Notes: generated by a model from the sequence alone, not told the origin. A stretch of 7,726 nucleotides of DNA from Endomicrobium sp. (GCA_031273885.1 JAISRA010000128.1:1-7726), one strand, 5' to 3'; shown: positions 1 to 5,827, numbered from the stretch's first letter. Program-made: numbers and translations.

Positions 1-123
1 ATTTCTCACGATACTGCTTTCATGCTTCTCGGTGAACTTGTGGACTTTGATAAGACGGATAAGATAGTTACGAATCCGGCGAAAAAAGAAACTGAAGTCT
101 ACTTGACCGGAAGATTTGGTTAA
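1..123 (+). CDS. pstB: Phosphate ABC transporter ATP-binding protein PstB, C-terminal fragment
   Basis: Frame 1 is open from the window edge to TAA at 121-123 and gives 40 residues. It reads as the end of PstB, the cytoplasmic ATPase of the high-affinity phosphate importer PstSCAB. The [13 protein letters not shown] segment matches the conserved stretch after the PstB H-loop (typically DYTAFFxxGELVEF). The end, [17 protein letters not shown], matches the family ending TNPKxKRTEDYITGRFG and finishes exactly where PstB normally stops. The Walker and signature motifs lie outside the window, so activity cannot be judged. The next gene on the same strand is phoU, the usual neighbour, after a 124-base gap. 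The only real uncertainty is the missing N-terminal part. Confidence 0.93.
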   Translation: MSHDTAFMLLGELVDFDKTDKIVTNPAKKETEVYLTGRFG

Positions 124-139
124 TAAAATAAAAAATAAA

Positions 140-171
140 TTGAAGGGTAAAATAAAGAGAAAAGGTATAAT
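140..171 (+). promoter_or_regulatory. Possible internal promoter before phoU
   Basis: A perfect -10 hexamer TATAAT is at 166-171. The best -35 candidate is TTGAAG at 140-145, but the 20-base spacer is longer than the preferred 17, and TATAAT arises easily in such A+T-rich DNA. If real, it would let phoU be transcribed separately from the pst transporter genes. No clear PHO box can be recognised. Confidence 0.3.
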
Positions 172-172
172 A

Positions 173-196
173 TATTTATTAATATATTAATAAATA
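173..196. repeat. Perfect 24-base A/T palindrome between pstB and phoU
   Basis: The 24 bases are their own exact reverse complement and consist only of A and T, centred at 184/185. As RNA it could form a weak hairpin, and as DNA it could be a dimer-binding operator or simply reflect base composition. It lies just after a TATAAT (166-171) and 41 bases before the phoU ribosome binding site, so it would sit in the first transcribed bases if that TATAAT is a -10 box. No U-tract typical of a terminator follows. The symmetry is certain; a function is inference. Confidence 0.5.
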
Positions 197-247
197 AAAA
201 GTATCTTGTGATTGATTTAGTTTTATGCAGTAAGATGGAGGAGAATT

Positions 248-913
248 ATGAGGCGTTTTGATGTTGAAATGAGTGATTTACAAAATCTTCTTCTTGATAT
301 GGCAGGACTTGTTCAGGAGATGATAAAAGCTGCGACGCAAAAACTTATTACCAGAAACAAACAGCAAGTCGATACTGTGTTGTGTCTGGAAAAGGAAGTT
401 AACATACAAGAAATAGTTATTGATGATAAATGCTTAAAGCTGATAGCCTTAAATCAGCCGGTTGGTGCTGATTTAAGATTTATCACTTCGGCAATGAGAA
501 TCAACAGTGATTTGGAAAGAATGGGAGATGAAGCAGTAAACATAAGCGAGAAAGCTTCGGATTTAATAAAATATCCTGAGCTCAAACCTCTTATAGAGTT
601 TCCCAAAATGGTAGGAGGCGTTCAAAATATGGTAATGGATTGTATAAAAGCTTTTAATACGAGCAATGCTGAATTGGCATTATCGGTGCTTGCAAAAGAC
701 AATGAAGTTGATTCTTTAAGGGATAAAGTTGTTAACGATCTTAAAAATTTAATGCTTAAATCTTCAGATATCGATACTATACAAAGAGCAGTGGATTTAA
801 TGTTTATTGCAAATAGTATAGAAAGACTTGGAGATCATGCTACTAATATAAGCGAAGACATTATTTTTATGGTACATGGGAAAGATATCCGTCATCCAAG
901 AACTTGTAGATAG
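248..913 (+). CDS. phoU: Phosphate transport system regulator PhoU
   Basis: Encodes 221 residues, normal for PhoU, a cytoplasmic all-helical protein. PhoU links the Pst transporter to its sensor kinase, shuts down the phosphate-starvation response when phosphate is plentiful, and limits uptake. The protein shows the family's tandem three-helix repeats. The metal-binding E-xxx-D-xxx-N signature appears twice: ERMGDEAVN at residues 90-98 and ERLGDHATN at 192-200. The LNQPVGADLRFI segment before the first signature (residues 68-79) is also characteristic. The ATG is supported by a strong ribosome binding site, GGAGGAG at 237-243, four bases upstream. It follows pstB on the same strand, as in most Pst loci. 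No phoR/phoB follows; the DNA after it holds no clear gene. The gene is complete with no sign of decay. Confidence 0.96.
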   Translation: MRRFDVEMSDLQNLLLDMAGLVQEMIKAATQKLITRNKQQVDTVLCLEKEVNIQEIVIDDKCLKLIALNQPVGADLRFITSAMRINSDLERMGDEAVNISEKASDLIKYPELKPLIEFPKMVGGVQNMVMDCIKAFNTSNAELALSVLAKDNEVDSLRDKVVNDLKNLMLKSSDIDTIQRAVDLMFIANSIERLGDHATNISEDIIFMVHGKDIRHPRTCR

Positions 914-1473
914 ATATGACTTTAAATTAAATAATACAAAATCGGAGAAATCGATGATAAAATCGAAAATACTTAATAATTGTTTCTTGAATTACAAGAT
1001 TATATGTAGTTATTATAAATAAGTATTTTGTGTAGGGGTATAGGTTATATTGGATGGATCTGACAAACGTTTTTGAGAAATTGTCGGTGGCAACAGGTCT
1101 TTCTTCGATCATCTTCAATCCAATATCAAATATAAGAGAGTTGATAAAATATGTTAAAGAGTTTTCTTGCTAGCTTCTCTTGAAAGAATTAGAAGAATAT
1201 GAGCACAGAGAGCTCGGAAATAGAATATGATAATAAAAATCTAGAGTAACTCTAAAAAAATGACTGTTTATTTAAAACATTTGCGCCGATAGGTATATAA
1301 AAACACAAAATTTAAAGAGGCGTTTGCAAGACGTTTTATTCAGCAGCTTTTTGTTGTTATTAATGTTGTTTTATATCACCCCATTTTACGATTTAAGTTT
1401 GTGCCAATGTGCCATTATCATTATTAATATAATTGCTGTTCTTTTAAAACTTAAAATTTATTATCGAACTCAG
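914..1473. other. Gene-poor intergenic stretch, probably eroded DNA
   Basis: About 560 bases between phoU and the rpsT terminator, with no intact recognisable gene on either strand. It holds short open stretches that could be gene remnants, listed separately at 1054-1230 and 1279-1491. A 22-codon frame at 954-1022 has a reasonable GGAG (944-947) before its ATG but no recognisable product. A minus-strand 63-codon frame at 927-1118 has no family features. No tRNA or other RNA gene is recognisable, and no good terminator follows phoU; the small TAGAG/CTCTA hairpin near 1242-1254 is too weak to call. Confidence 0.6.
1054..1230 (+). pseudogene. Possible gene remnant interrupted by one in-frame TAG
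   Basis: Starting at an ATG, the frame runs 39 codons to TAG (1171-1173), then 18 more codons in the same frame to TGA at 1228-1230. The first part reads as plausible protein, with NPISNIRELIKYVKEF near its end. The second part contains KELEEYEHRELGNRI, a charged, helix-like stretch. This looks like the tail of a protein with one nonsense mutation, its upstream part already lost: a TAG in the same frame lies at 1033-1035. I do not recognise the family. No ribosome binding site precedes the ATG. A chance reading frame is possible, so confidence is low. Confidence 0.25.
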
Positions 1474-1491
1474 AAAAAAAATAAAACATAA
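1279..1491 (+). other. Stop-free stretch coding a possible small membrane protein or remnant
   Basis: The frame is open for about 70 codons between a TAA just upstream of 1279 and TAA at 1489-1491. There is no ATG near its beginning. A TTG at 1324 follows GAGG at 1317-1320, but the 3-base spacing is too short, and the first ATG is at 1363. The product would carry two hydrophobic segments: FLLLLMLFYI, and IIIINIIAVLL followed by a basic, Lys-rich tail. This resembles a two-helix membrane hairpin. T-rich DNA readily yields hydrophobic codons by chance, and the stop lies inside the rpsT terminator stem, so the frame may be accidental or the eroded end of a membrane protein. Confidence 0.2.
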
Positions 1492-1539
1492 ATAAAACGC
1501 TGTTTTATCAATTTAAAACAACGGCTTATTTATGTTTTA
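1474..1539 (-). terminator. Strong intrinsic terminator of rpsT
   Basis: Bases 1482-1508 and 1513-1539 form a long hairpin around a short loop. Fourteen base pairs at its foot are perfect. On the minus-strand RNA, 25 of the next-to-loop 26 positions pair, counting two G-U wobbles, with one mismatch. The wobble positions become A/C clashes on the plus strand, so the structure fits minus-strand transcription best. It begins 8 bases after the rpsT stop and is followed directly by eight U residues (1474-1481), the classic arrangement. A weaker effect on plus-strand transcription is possible, because a T-run lies some ten bases beyond the other side. Confidence 0.9.
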
Positions 1540-1547
1540 ACTATAAA

Positions 1548-1829
1548 TTATTTTTTTATTTTCGTTACAAGCTTAGACAATCTTGCTTTTTGGTTTGAAG
1601 CTGCTTTTGAATGTATTACATTCTTTTTTGCCGCTTTGTCCCATTCTGAAAAAGCTGTGGCTAAATGTTCTGAAGCTGCTTTTACATCATTATTTTTTAC
1701 AGCTGTCTCGACTCTTTTTAAAGAAGTTCTTATTTTGCTTTTAGTTGCTGCGTTTCTCTCAGATCTTTTCTCCGCTTTTCTTGCTTCCTTAAGAGCAGAT
1801 GTGTGTCTTCCTGTTTTAAGCTTCGCCAT
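1548..1829 (-). CDS. rpsT: 30S ribosomal protein S20
   Basis: Encodes 93 residues, close to the usual 85-95 for S20, a helical protein that binds 16S rRNA early in small-subunit assembly. The N-terminus MAKLKTGRHTSALKEARKAEKR is lysine/arginine-rich as expected. Further family features are KSKIRTSLKRVETAV and, near the end, IHSKAASNQKARLSKLV, matching the conserved (I/L)HKNxAARxKSRL region. I chose the ATG at 1829 because it gives the standard MAK-like start and is preceded by GGAGG (1842-1846). The frame extends to an ATG at 1874, but the 15 extra residues match nothing in the family and that ATG has no ribosome binding site. The gene stands alone, with its own promoter just after thiF and a strong terminator. 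The S20 call is firm. Confidence 0.96.
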   Translation of the reverse strand: MAKLKTGRHTSALKEARKAEKRSERNAATKSKIRTSLKRVETAVKNNDVKAASEHLATAFSEWDKAAKKNVIHSKAASNQKARLSKLVTKIKK

Positions 1830-1913
1830 TTTACTTTTATTCCTCCAACTTTTATATAAAAGTTTATTTTTCAACTGCTCTGAAATTATACTAAGTTAAT
1901 ACTGTAAGCTCGT

Positions 1914-1922
1914 ATTATACCA
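1914..1922 (-). promoter_or_regulatory. Extended -10 promoter for rpsT
   Basis: Read on the minus strand, this is TGG followed by a perfect TATAAT (1919-1914), the extended -10 form that can work without a good -35 box; no clear TTGACA lies upstream. Transcription would start near 1907, leaving a leader of about 80 bases before the rpsT ATG. A second TATAAT on the same strand at 1890-1885 is a possible alternative. The position, between the thiF stop and rpsT, suggests that rpsT is not merely the last gene of the thiamine operon. Confidence 0.55.
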
Positions 1923-1935
1923 TAAATTTTTAAAA

Positions 1936-2670
1936 TTAGTTCCCGCATATTGTACAATCATTTTTTTTTAACACATCTTTGACTCTATATATGTTTTCTA
2001 GACCATTAAAAATTAAAAGTTTATTTTTAAGACAGCGCAATCCTAGAACGAGTTTTATTACTTCTAAAGCTTGTATGGAACCTATTGTGCCCGCTATTGC
2101 TCCAAGAATCCCAAAAACTTTTGATGTAAGTTTGATTGAAGGTTTAAAAGGATATATACACTGAAAACAGATTGTATTTTCTTTCGGTACTATTGTCGTT
2201 AAGATTCCTTCAAATTCACAGACACCCCCACATACAAGAGGTAAAGAATTCTTGTAAGCCACGCTATTTATTAGATATCTACTCGGAAAGTTATCCATGG
2301 CATCTACTATAATATCATAATTTTTAAAAATCTCGCCTGCATTTTCTTCGTTAAGTTTATCTGAATATGCTGTAATTTTAACGTCAGGATTAAATTTCTC
2401 AAGTTTTGCCTTGGCTATGTGCGCTTTTTGTTTTCCAAGTTCTTTTGGAGTATAAAGAAATTGTCTGTTTAAATTGCTTGGAGCTATAACATCAAAGTCG
2501 CATAGACCAATATTACCTATGCCTGCCGCCGCAAGATATGTGAGTACAGGACTTCCCAACCCGCCAACACCACATACAAGCACTTTGGCCTTGAAAAGTT
2601 TTTGTTGTCCGCCTTCTTCTATATCTTTTATTATCAATTGTCTTTGATATCTTTCAAGATTCTTTTGCAT
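1936..2670 (-). CDS. thiF: ThiS adenylyltransferase ThiF (E1-like, ThiF/MoeB family)
   Basis: Encodes 244 residues, full length for ThiF. It uses ATP to adenylate the C-terminal glycine of ThiS, the first step in loading sulfur for thiazole synthesis in the cytoplasm. Visible motifs are the arginine finger region RYQRQ (7-11), the nucleotide loop GVGGLGS (34-40), the acidic strand DFD (58-60), NLNRQFLY (66-73), the DAMDN loop (123-127) and a zinc site from two cysteine pairs, C168/C171 and C239/C242. The neighbour thiS makes ThiF more likely than MoeB or HesA. The ATG is 2 bases after the thiS stop, and its GGAGGTGG ribosome binding site consists of the last thiS codons. One oddity: between C171 and C213 there is no cysteine, so the residue equivalent to E. 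coli ThiF Cys184 appears to be absent. ATP-binding residues look intact. Confidence 0.93.
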   Translation of the reverse strand: MQKNLERYQRQLIIKDIEEGGQQKLFKAKVLVCGVGGLGSPVLTYLAAAGIGNIGLCDFDVIAPSNLNRQFLYTPKELGKQKAHIAKAKLEKFNPDVKITAYSDKLNEENAGEIFKNYDIIVDAMDNFPSRYLINSVAYKNSLPLVCGGVCEFEGILTTIVPKENTICFQCIYPFKPSIKLTSKVFGILGAIAGTIGSIQALEVIKLVLGLRCLKNKLLIFNGLENIYRVKDVLKKNDCTICGN

Positions 2671-2672
2671 TT

Positions 2673-2876
2673 TTATCCACCTCCGACAAATCGTAATATT
2701 TCTAACGTGTCTTGGTCTTGTAACGTAATTTCTGTGAAGTTATTTGGATTTATGATTTTAAAATTGTGTTCTACTGTTACTCCAATTAGATCAATACTAT
2801 TGTCGTTTAGAAAATCAGATATAGTTATGTTATCTCTCATTTCTTTGTTTTGCCCATTTACTTTAACAGTAATCAT
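2673..2876 (-). CDS. thiS: Sulfur carrier protein ThiS
   Basis: Encodes 67 residues, the normal size for this ubiquitin-fold carrier. It starts with the strand MITVKVNG and ends in VGGG, so the essential C-terminal Gly-Gly is present for adenylation by ThiF and conversion to a thiocarboxylate. The acceptor complex is ThiG, which uses this sulfur for the thiazole ring. The ATG lies 14 bases inside the end of thiE, with a near-perfect AGGAGGT ribosome binding site within the last thiE codons, and thiF begins 2 bases after the thiS stop. The stacked thiE-thiS-thiF arrangement suggests tightly coupled translation. MoaD and other carriers share the fold, but the thiamine neighbours settle the identity. 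Confidence 0.93.
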   Translation of the reverse strand: MITVKVNGQNKEMRDNITISDFLNDNSIDLIGVTVEHNFKIINPNNFTEITLQDQDTLEILRFVGGG

Positions 2877-3498
2877 TGATTACCTCCTGTGCTCTTTTTA
2901 TGGTTAGACATATGTTATCTGATGATGTTATTTCGGTTACCATACAAATATTTTCAGGCTTATACTTGCAAACTTCTGAGAGGTTTTCAAGTTTAATTCC
3001 CCCTATTGCAACTTTTGGAATTTGAATATTATTTATATAGATGGCTAAATAGTTAAGTCCTATAGGATTTACAGCGTTATCTTTTGTAAAAGTTTTATAT
3101 ATTGGACCTACGCCTACATAATCTGCTCCATTTTGAACAGCAATTAATGCTTGTTTTAGCGAATGTGTAGATACACCTATAGTTATAGTTTCTCCTACAA
3201 TTTCTCTTGTTTTGGTGATTGGCAGATCTTCTTGCCCAATATGCACGCCGTCGCTTTTAAGAGACAATGCTATGTCAATATCGTCATTTACTATAAAAAA
3301 ACATTTGTAATCTGATGTTAATTTGCGTATAGTTTCACATTGTTTAAACTTTTCAATTTTTGTTTTATATTTGTCGCGATATTGGAGAATTTTTATGCCT
3401 GCATCAAGCATCTCTTTTACTACGCTGATATTATCTTTCCCATTTGAAAAATTTTCAGCGGTAATTCCATATAATCCTTTAGGCATTTGTTTTCTCAT
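2863..3498 (-). CDS. thiE: Thiamine-phosphate synthase ThiE
   Basis: Encodes 211 residues, the usual ThiE length, predicted as a TIM barrel. It condenses hydroxymethylpyrimidine pyrophosphate with thiazole phosphate to give thiamine phosphate and pyrophosphate. Motifs in order: QYRDK (39-43), FIVNDD with metal-binding Asp (68-73), DGVHIGQEDLP (83-93), IGVSTHS (107-113), the phosphate-binding GVGPIYKTFTK (129-139) and AIGGI (164-168). The common VVSAI-type stretch near the end is MVTEITSSDN here, a mild divergence. I chose ATG 3498 because it overlaps the thiH stop as ATGA, typical of translational coupling. An upstream TTG (3510) would also be in frame, and ATG 3486 is a third option; none has a strong ribosome binding site. 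The gene sits between thiH and thiS in one operon. Confidence 0.94.
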   Translation of the reverse strand: MRKQMPKGLYGITAENFSNGKDNISVVKEMLDAGIKILQYRDKYKTKIEKFKQCETIRKLTSDYKCFFIVNDDIDIALSLKSDGVHIGQEDLPITKTREIVGETITIGVSTHSLKQALIAVQNGADYVGVGPIYKTFTKDNAVNPIGLNYLAIYINNIQIPKVAIGGIKLENLSEVCKYKPENICMVTEITSSDNICLTIKRAQEVINDYC

Positions 3499-4598
3499 AG
3501 TTTTATCCAATCTTTCATTATAGGTTGATAATGGTTTTGATATATCATCGCTTTTACTTCTTCGACTGTGGCTGCATCATTTACTTCAAACTGCCCGTTA
3601 AAATGTTCTTTTTTAGCATATCCACCGACTTCAGTACTCGATGCAGCTGACATCTTTGTAATGCCTAAAGGTATTAAATTATTTCTTAGGTTTTTACTTT
3701 CTCTAGTAGATATTGTTATGTTTATACGATTTATAAAAAGTCTTACCGCGCAAATTGCTTGAATAAGACTCTTGTCAGATATCGTAATTTTAGGTTGATA
3801 CGAACCTATAGCTGGACGGAGTCTAGGAAAAGATATCCCTATTTCTGCTGATGGGAATTTCCTTTGAAGATACTTTGCATGAATACTTGCAAAAAATATC
3901 TCGCTTATAAAATCATTTAATCCAAGCAAAGCGCCAATGTTTAAGTTTCTGAAATTTGCCTTGCCTGCTCTTTCGCAAGTTTCTAAACGATATCTATAAT
4001 CTGTTTTTGCTCCCATTGTATGAAGAATTTTGTAAAGGTTTTCACTATATGTTTCTTGATAAATTGTCAACCCTTCGGCTCCTGCATCTACAAGTTCTTT
4101 ATACCCATCCTCATTTAAAGGATAAATTTCTATATCGACACATTCAAAATATTTTTTTAGTGTCGCAATACATTTTTTTAAATAATCTAACGAGGTTTTT
4201 ACACTGCTTTCTCCAGTAACAAGAAGAATGTGGCTAATCCCGTACCCTGCAACTATTTTGCAGTTTTTTTCAATTTCTTCAAAAGAAAGAATCTCTCTTT
4301 TAATTTTATTTGCTGTTGAAAAACTGCAATAAACACAATTATTTATGCAAAAATTTGAAACATATATAGGAGCATACAACAATATACCTTTGCCAAAATT
4401 TTCAACTGATATTTTATGTGCTTTTTGTGCCATTTCTTCAATGTAGTTTAACGCTTTTGGTGATAGAAGATTTAAAAAATCTAGGTCGTTTAAATTTTCT
4501 TTTTTTATGGAATTCTTTATCATTTTATCTGAAACATGAGATATATATTTCTTAAAATCAAGTGCATTATATTGCTGTTTTTTATCGTAAAAAGTCAT
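3495..4598 (-). CDS. thiH: 2-iminoacetate synthase ThiH (radical SAM)
   Basis: Encodes 367 residues, in line with ThiH. This oxygen-sensitive radical-SAM enzyme splits tyrosine into 2-iminoacetate (dehydroglycine) and p-cresol, and the iminoacetate is handed to ThiG. Its 4Fe-4S cluster ligands are the CINNCVYC motif (C84, C88, C91). Other radical-SAM features are LLVTGES (125-131), which holds the GGE-like SAM-binding site, and GLTIYQETY (176-184). Family signatures SFPRLRPA (256-263) and STRES..LR followed by SAASSTEVGGY are also present. Using ThiH rather than the oxidase ThiO points to anaerobic life. A modest AAGG (4607-4604) precedes the ATG. The start lies 62 bases after thiG, and its stop overlaps thiE. 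The gene appears complete and active. Confidence 0.95.
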   Translation of the reverse strand: MTFYDKKQQYNALDFKKYISHVSDKMIKNSIKKENLNDLDFLNLLSPKALNYIEEMAQKAHKISVENFGKGILLYAPIYVSNFCINNCVYCSFSTANKIKREILSFEEIEKNCKIVAGYGISHILLVTGESSVKTSLDYLKKCIATLKKYFECVDIEIYPLNEDGYKELVDAGAEGLTIYQETYSENLYKILHTMGAKTDYRYRLETCERAGKANFRNLNIGALLGLNDFISEIFFASIHAKYLQRKFPSAEIGISFPRLRPAIGSYQPKITISDKSLIQAICAVRLFINRINITISTRESKNLRNNLIPLGITKMSAASSTEVGGYAKKEHFNGQFEVNDAATVEEVKAMIYQNHYQPIMKDWIKL

Positions 4599-4660
4599 TT
4601 TTACCTTGTGTCCTCATTGCTTTCATGTTGTTTTTCAGCACCAGCTATTTTTCCAACTGA

Positions 4661-5437
4661 TTATTTATCTTGCAGAAATCCAGTTAATGGCGATGAGGCT
4701 TTTGCTTTGTCTGATACAGCTCCTAATTTTGCTAAAAATGCTTTCCTTCCAGCATTTACCGCATCTTTAAAAGACTCGGCCATTAAAATAGGATTTTGAC
4801 TTGAAGAAATTGAAGTGTTTATCATAATTGCAGCGCATCCTATTTCCATACATTCGCAGGCATCAGATGGTTTTCCAAGTCCAGCATCCACTATTATAGG
4901 GGTGTCAATTTCTTCAATTAAAATTTTTACCATTTCTTTTGTCTTTAATCCTTTATTTGTGCCTATAGGAGCTCCTAACGGCATAATTGCAACGGCGCCG
5001 GCGTTTTGCATGTCTCTCGCGGCATATAAGTCTGCATTCATATAAGTAAAAACTTTAAATCCTTCTTTTGAAAGTATTTCACATGCTCTTGCCGTCTGAT
5101 AATTGTCCGGTAGAAGATATTTATTATCATTTATTATTTCTATTTTTATTAGATCTGTTTTTGTGGTAGCTTTTGCAATACGTGCAATTCGAACAGCTTC
5201 GTCGGTATTTCTTGCTCCTGAAGTGTTTGGCATTATTTTTACGTTTTTAGGTATGTAGTTTAAAATATTTTCTTTTGGATTCTGGAAATCAAATCTTCTT
5301 ACAGCTACAGTCATAACTTGGGCTTGTGACGATTTAATTATTTCAGGTATAAGTTTATTGTTTGAAAATTTACCGCTTCCTATAAAAATTCTACTTTCTA
5401 TTGTTAAACCTGAAATATTTAAAATATCTTCGTGCAT
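4661..5437 (-). CDS. thiG: Thiazole synthase ThiG
   Basis: Encodes 258 residues, the normal length. ThiG builds the thiazole ring from 1-deoxyxylulose 5-phosphate, ThiS-thiocarboxylate and the iminoacetate made by ThiH. The catalytic lysine that forms a Schiff base with the sugar is K98 in LIKIEI, with the acid E100 beside it. Other landmarks are FIGSGKF (18-24), MPNTSGARN (69-77), the [10 protein letters not shown] phosphate loop (152-161), [11 protein letters not shown] (183-193), INTSIS (206-211) and the SSPLTGF ending (248-254). ATG 5437 is the only reasonable start, with AGAGGA at 5455-5450 and a GAGAG at 5447-5443. It is the first gene of the operon, directly after the riboswitch leader. 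After the TAA at 4663-4661 the same frame stays open for 19 codons up to the thiH start. Confidence 0.95.
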   Translation of the reverse strand: MHEDILNISGLTIESRIFIGSGKFSNNKLIPEIIKSSQAQVMTVAVRRFDFQNPKENILNYIPKNVKIMPNTSGARNTDEAVRIARIAKATTKTDLIKIEIINDNKYLLPDNYQTARACEILSKEGFKVFTYMNADLYAARDMQNAGAVAIMPLGAPIGTNKGLKTKEMVKILIEEIDTPIIVDAGLGKPSDACECMEIGCAAIMINTSISSSQNPILMAESFKDAVNAGRKAFLAKLGAVSDKAKASSPLTGFLQDK

Positions 5438-5478
5438 ATATGCTCTCTATCCTCTAAAATATATATATTTTATATTGC

Positions 5479-5523
5479 AAAAATGCCACCCTTCAAAATA
5501 CCACACAGATATAACTTGAAGGG
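5479..5523 (-). terminator. Regulated terminator in the thi leader
   Basis: On the minus strand CCCTTCAA (5523-5516) pairs perfectly with TTGAAGGG (5496-5489) around a 19-base loop. A run of five U (5483-5479) follows after five intervening bases, a slightly loose intrinsic terminator 41 bases before thiG. The CCCT at 5523-5520 can instead pair with AGGG at 5552-5549, and the adjoining AATG (5548-5545) with CATT (5535-5532). That AGGG is also the end of the riboswitch core. The two folds exclude each other, so thiamine pyrophosphate binding should free CCCT and favour termination. This mechanism is inferred from pairing only. Confidence 0.65.
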
Positions 5524-5544
5524 ATTTATAGAATGCGAAACCTA

Positions 5545-5652
5545 CATTCCCTGACTATATGATGATATTATTCATATCAAGTACTAATGGTTGGAGGATT
5601 AGACTCTCACCTCAGCCTCACAAAGATCAAAGGAGTTTATGAAGCATCCACA
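5545..5652 (-). promoter_or_regulatory. TPP riboswitch (THI element) controlling thiGHESF
   Basis: On the minus strand the leader follows the thiamine pyrophosphate aptamer plan. GTGGATGC (5651-5644) matches the GGGGTGC block. A ten-pair P2 joins 5645-5636 to 5624-5615 with two G-U pairs. CTGAGG (5615-5610) stands for CTGAGA. P3 pairs AGTCTAAT (5605-5598) with ATTAGTACT (5588-5580) around nine loop bases. ACTTGAT (5582-5576) matches ACCTGAT, and P5 is ATGA, loop ATAATA, TCAT (5575-5562), matching CTGG-ATAATG-CCAG. AGGGAA (5552-5547) matches the closing block. Departures are a weak P1, G for A in CTGAGA, and some six extra bases before AGGGAA. Its position before thiG and the downstream terminator strongly support the call; whether it still binds ligand is unproven. 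Confidence 0.8.
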
Positions 5653-5694
5653 AAAATATCAAGATGTTATAAATCTAAAATTTATTACCACTAA

Positions 5695-5724
5695 ATAATA
5701 TCATAAAAGTAGTGATATGTGCAA
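5695..5724 (-). promoter_or_regulatory. Promoter of the thiGHESF operon
   Basis: On the minus strand TTGCAC (5724-5719) is followed after 18 bases by TATTAT (5700-5695), preceded by TGA to form an extended -10 element. Transcription would start near 5688, about 36 bases before the first riboswitch block, giving a leader of roughly 250 bases. The -10 is good and the -35 only partial; location is the main support. Confidence 0.5.
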
Positions 5725-5805
5725 GTTCATTGTATAGTCAGATACATATACGACGTTCTATATTCTATTTTTATTTTTGACATAAATCATTGTAAATGAT
5801 TAAAT

Positions 5806-5827
5806 AAATTGTTAGCAAATTGTTAGC
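5806..5827. repeat. Two tandem copies of an 11-base unit
   Basis: The unit AAATTGTTAGC occurs twice without a gap (5806-5816 and 5817-5827), and a third copy begins (AATTTTT) but breaks off. The 11-base period is close to one helical turn. An inverted repeat, AATCATT and AATGATT around GTA (5785-5801), lies just before it. They sit about 85 bases upstream of the thi -35 box, so they could be protein-binding sites; equally they may be slippage in A+T-rich DNA. Confidence 0.45.

Noticed and set aside
954..1022. 22-codon peptide frame with GGAG before its ATG
   Set aside because: Too short and without any recognisable sequence or context; the GGAG could easily be chance.
927..1118. Minus-strand frame of 63 codons after phoU
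   Set aside because: No ribosome binding site, no family features and aromatic/isoleucine-rich composition typical of chance frames in A+T-rich DNA.
1830..1874. Longer rpsT start at ATG 1874
   Set aside because: The 15 extra residues match no S20 feature and have no ribosome binding site, while ATG 1829 has GGAGG and the normal MAK-type start.
1636..1899. Plus-strand frame across rpsT, and similar frames opposite thiF, thiS, thiE, thiH and thiG
   Set aside because: They are antisense shadows of confidently identified genes, with no ribosome binding sites or family motifs of their own.
3499..3510. Upstream TTG start for thiE
   Set aside because: It would add four residues and a 16-base overlap with thiH; the ATG forming an ATGA overlap with the thiH stop is more typical.
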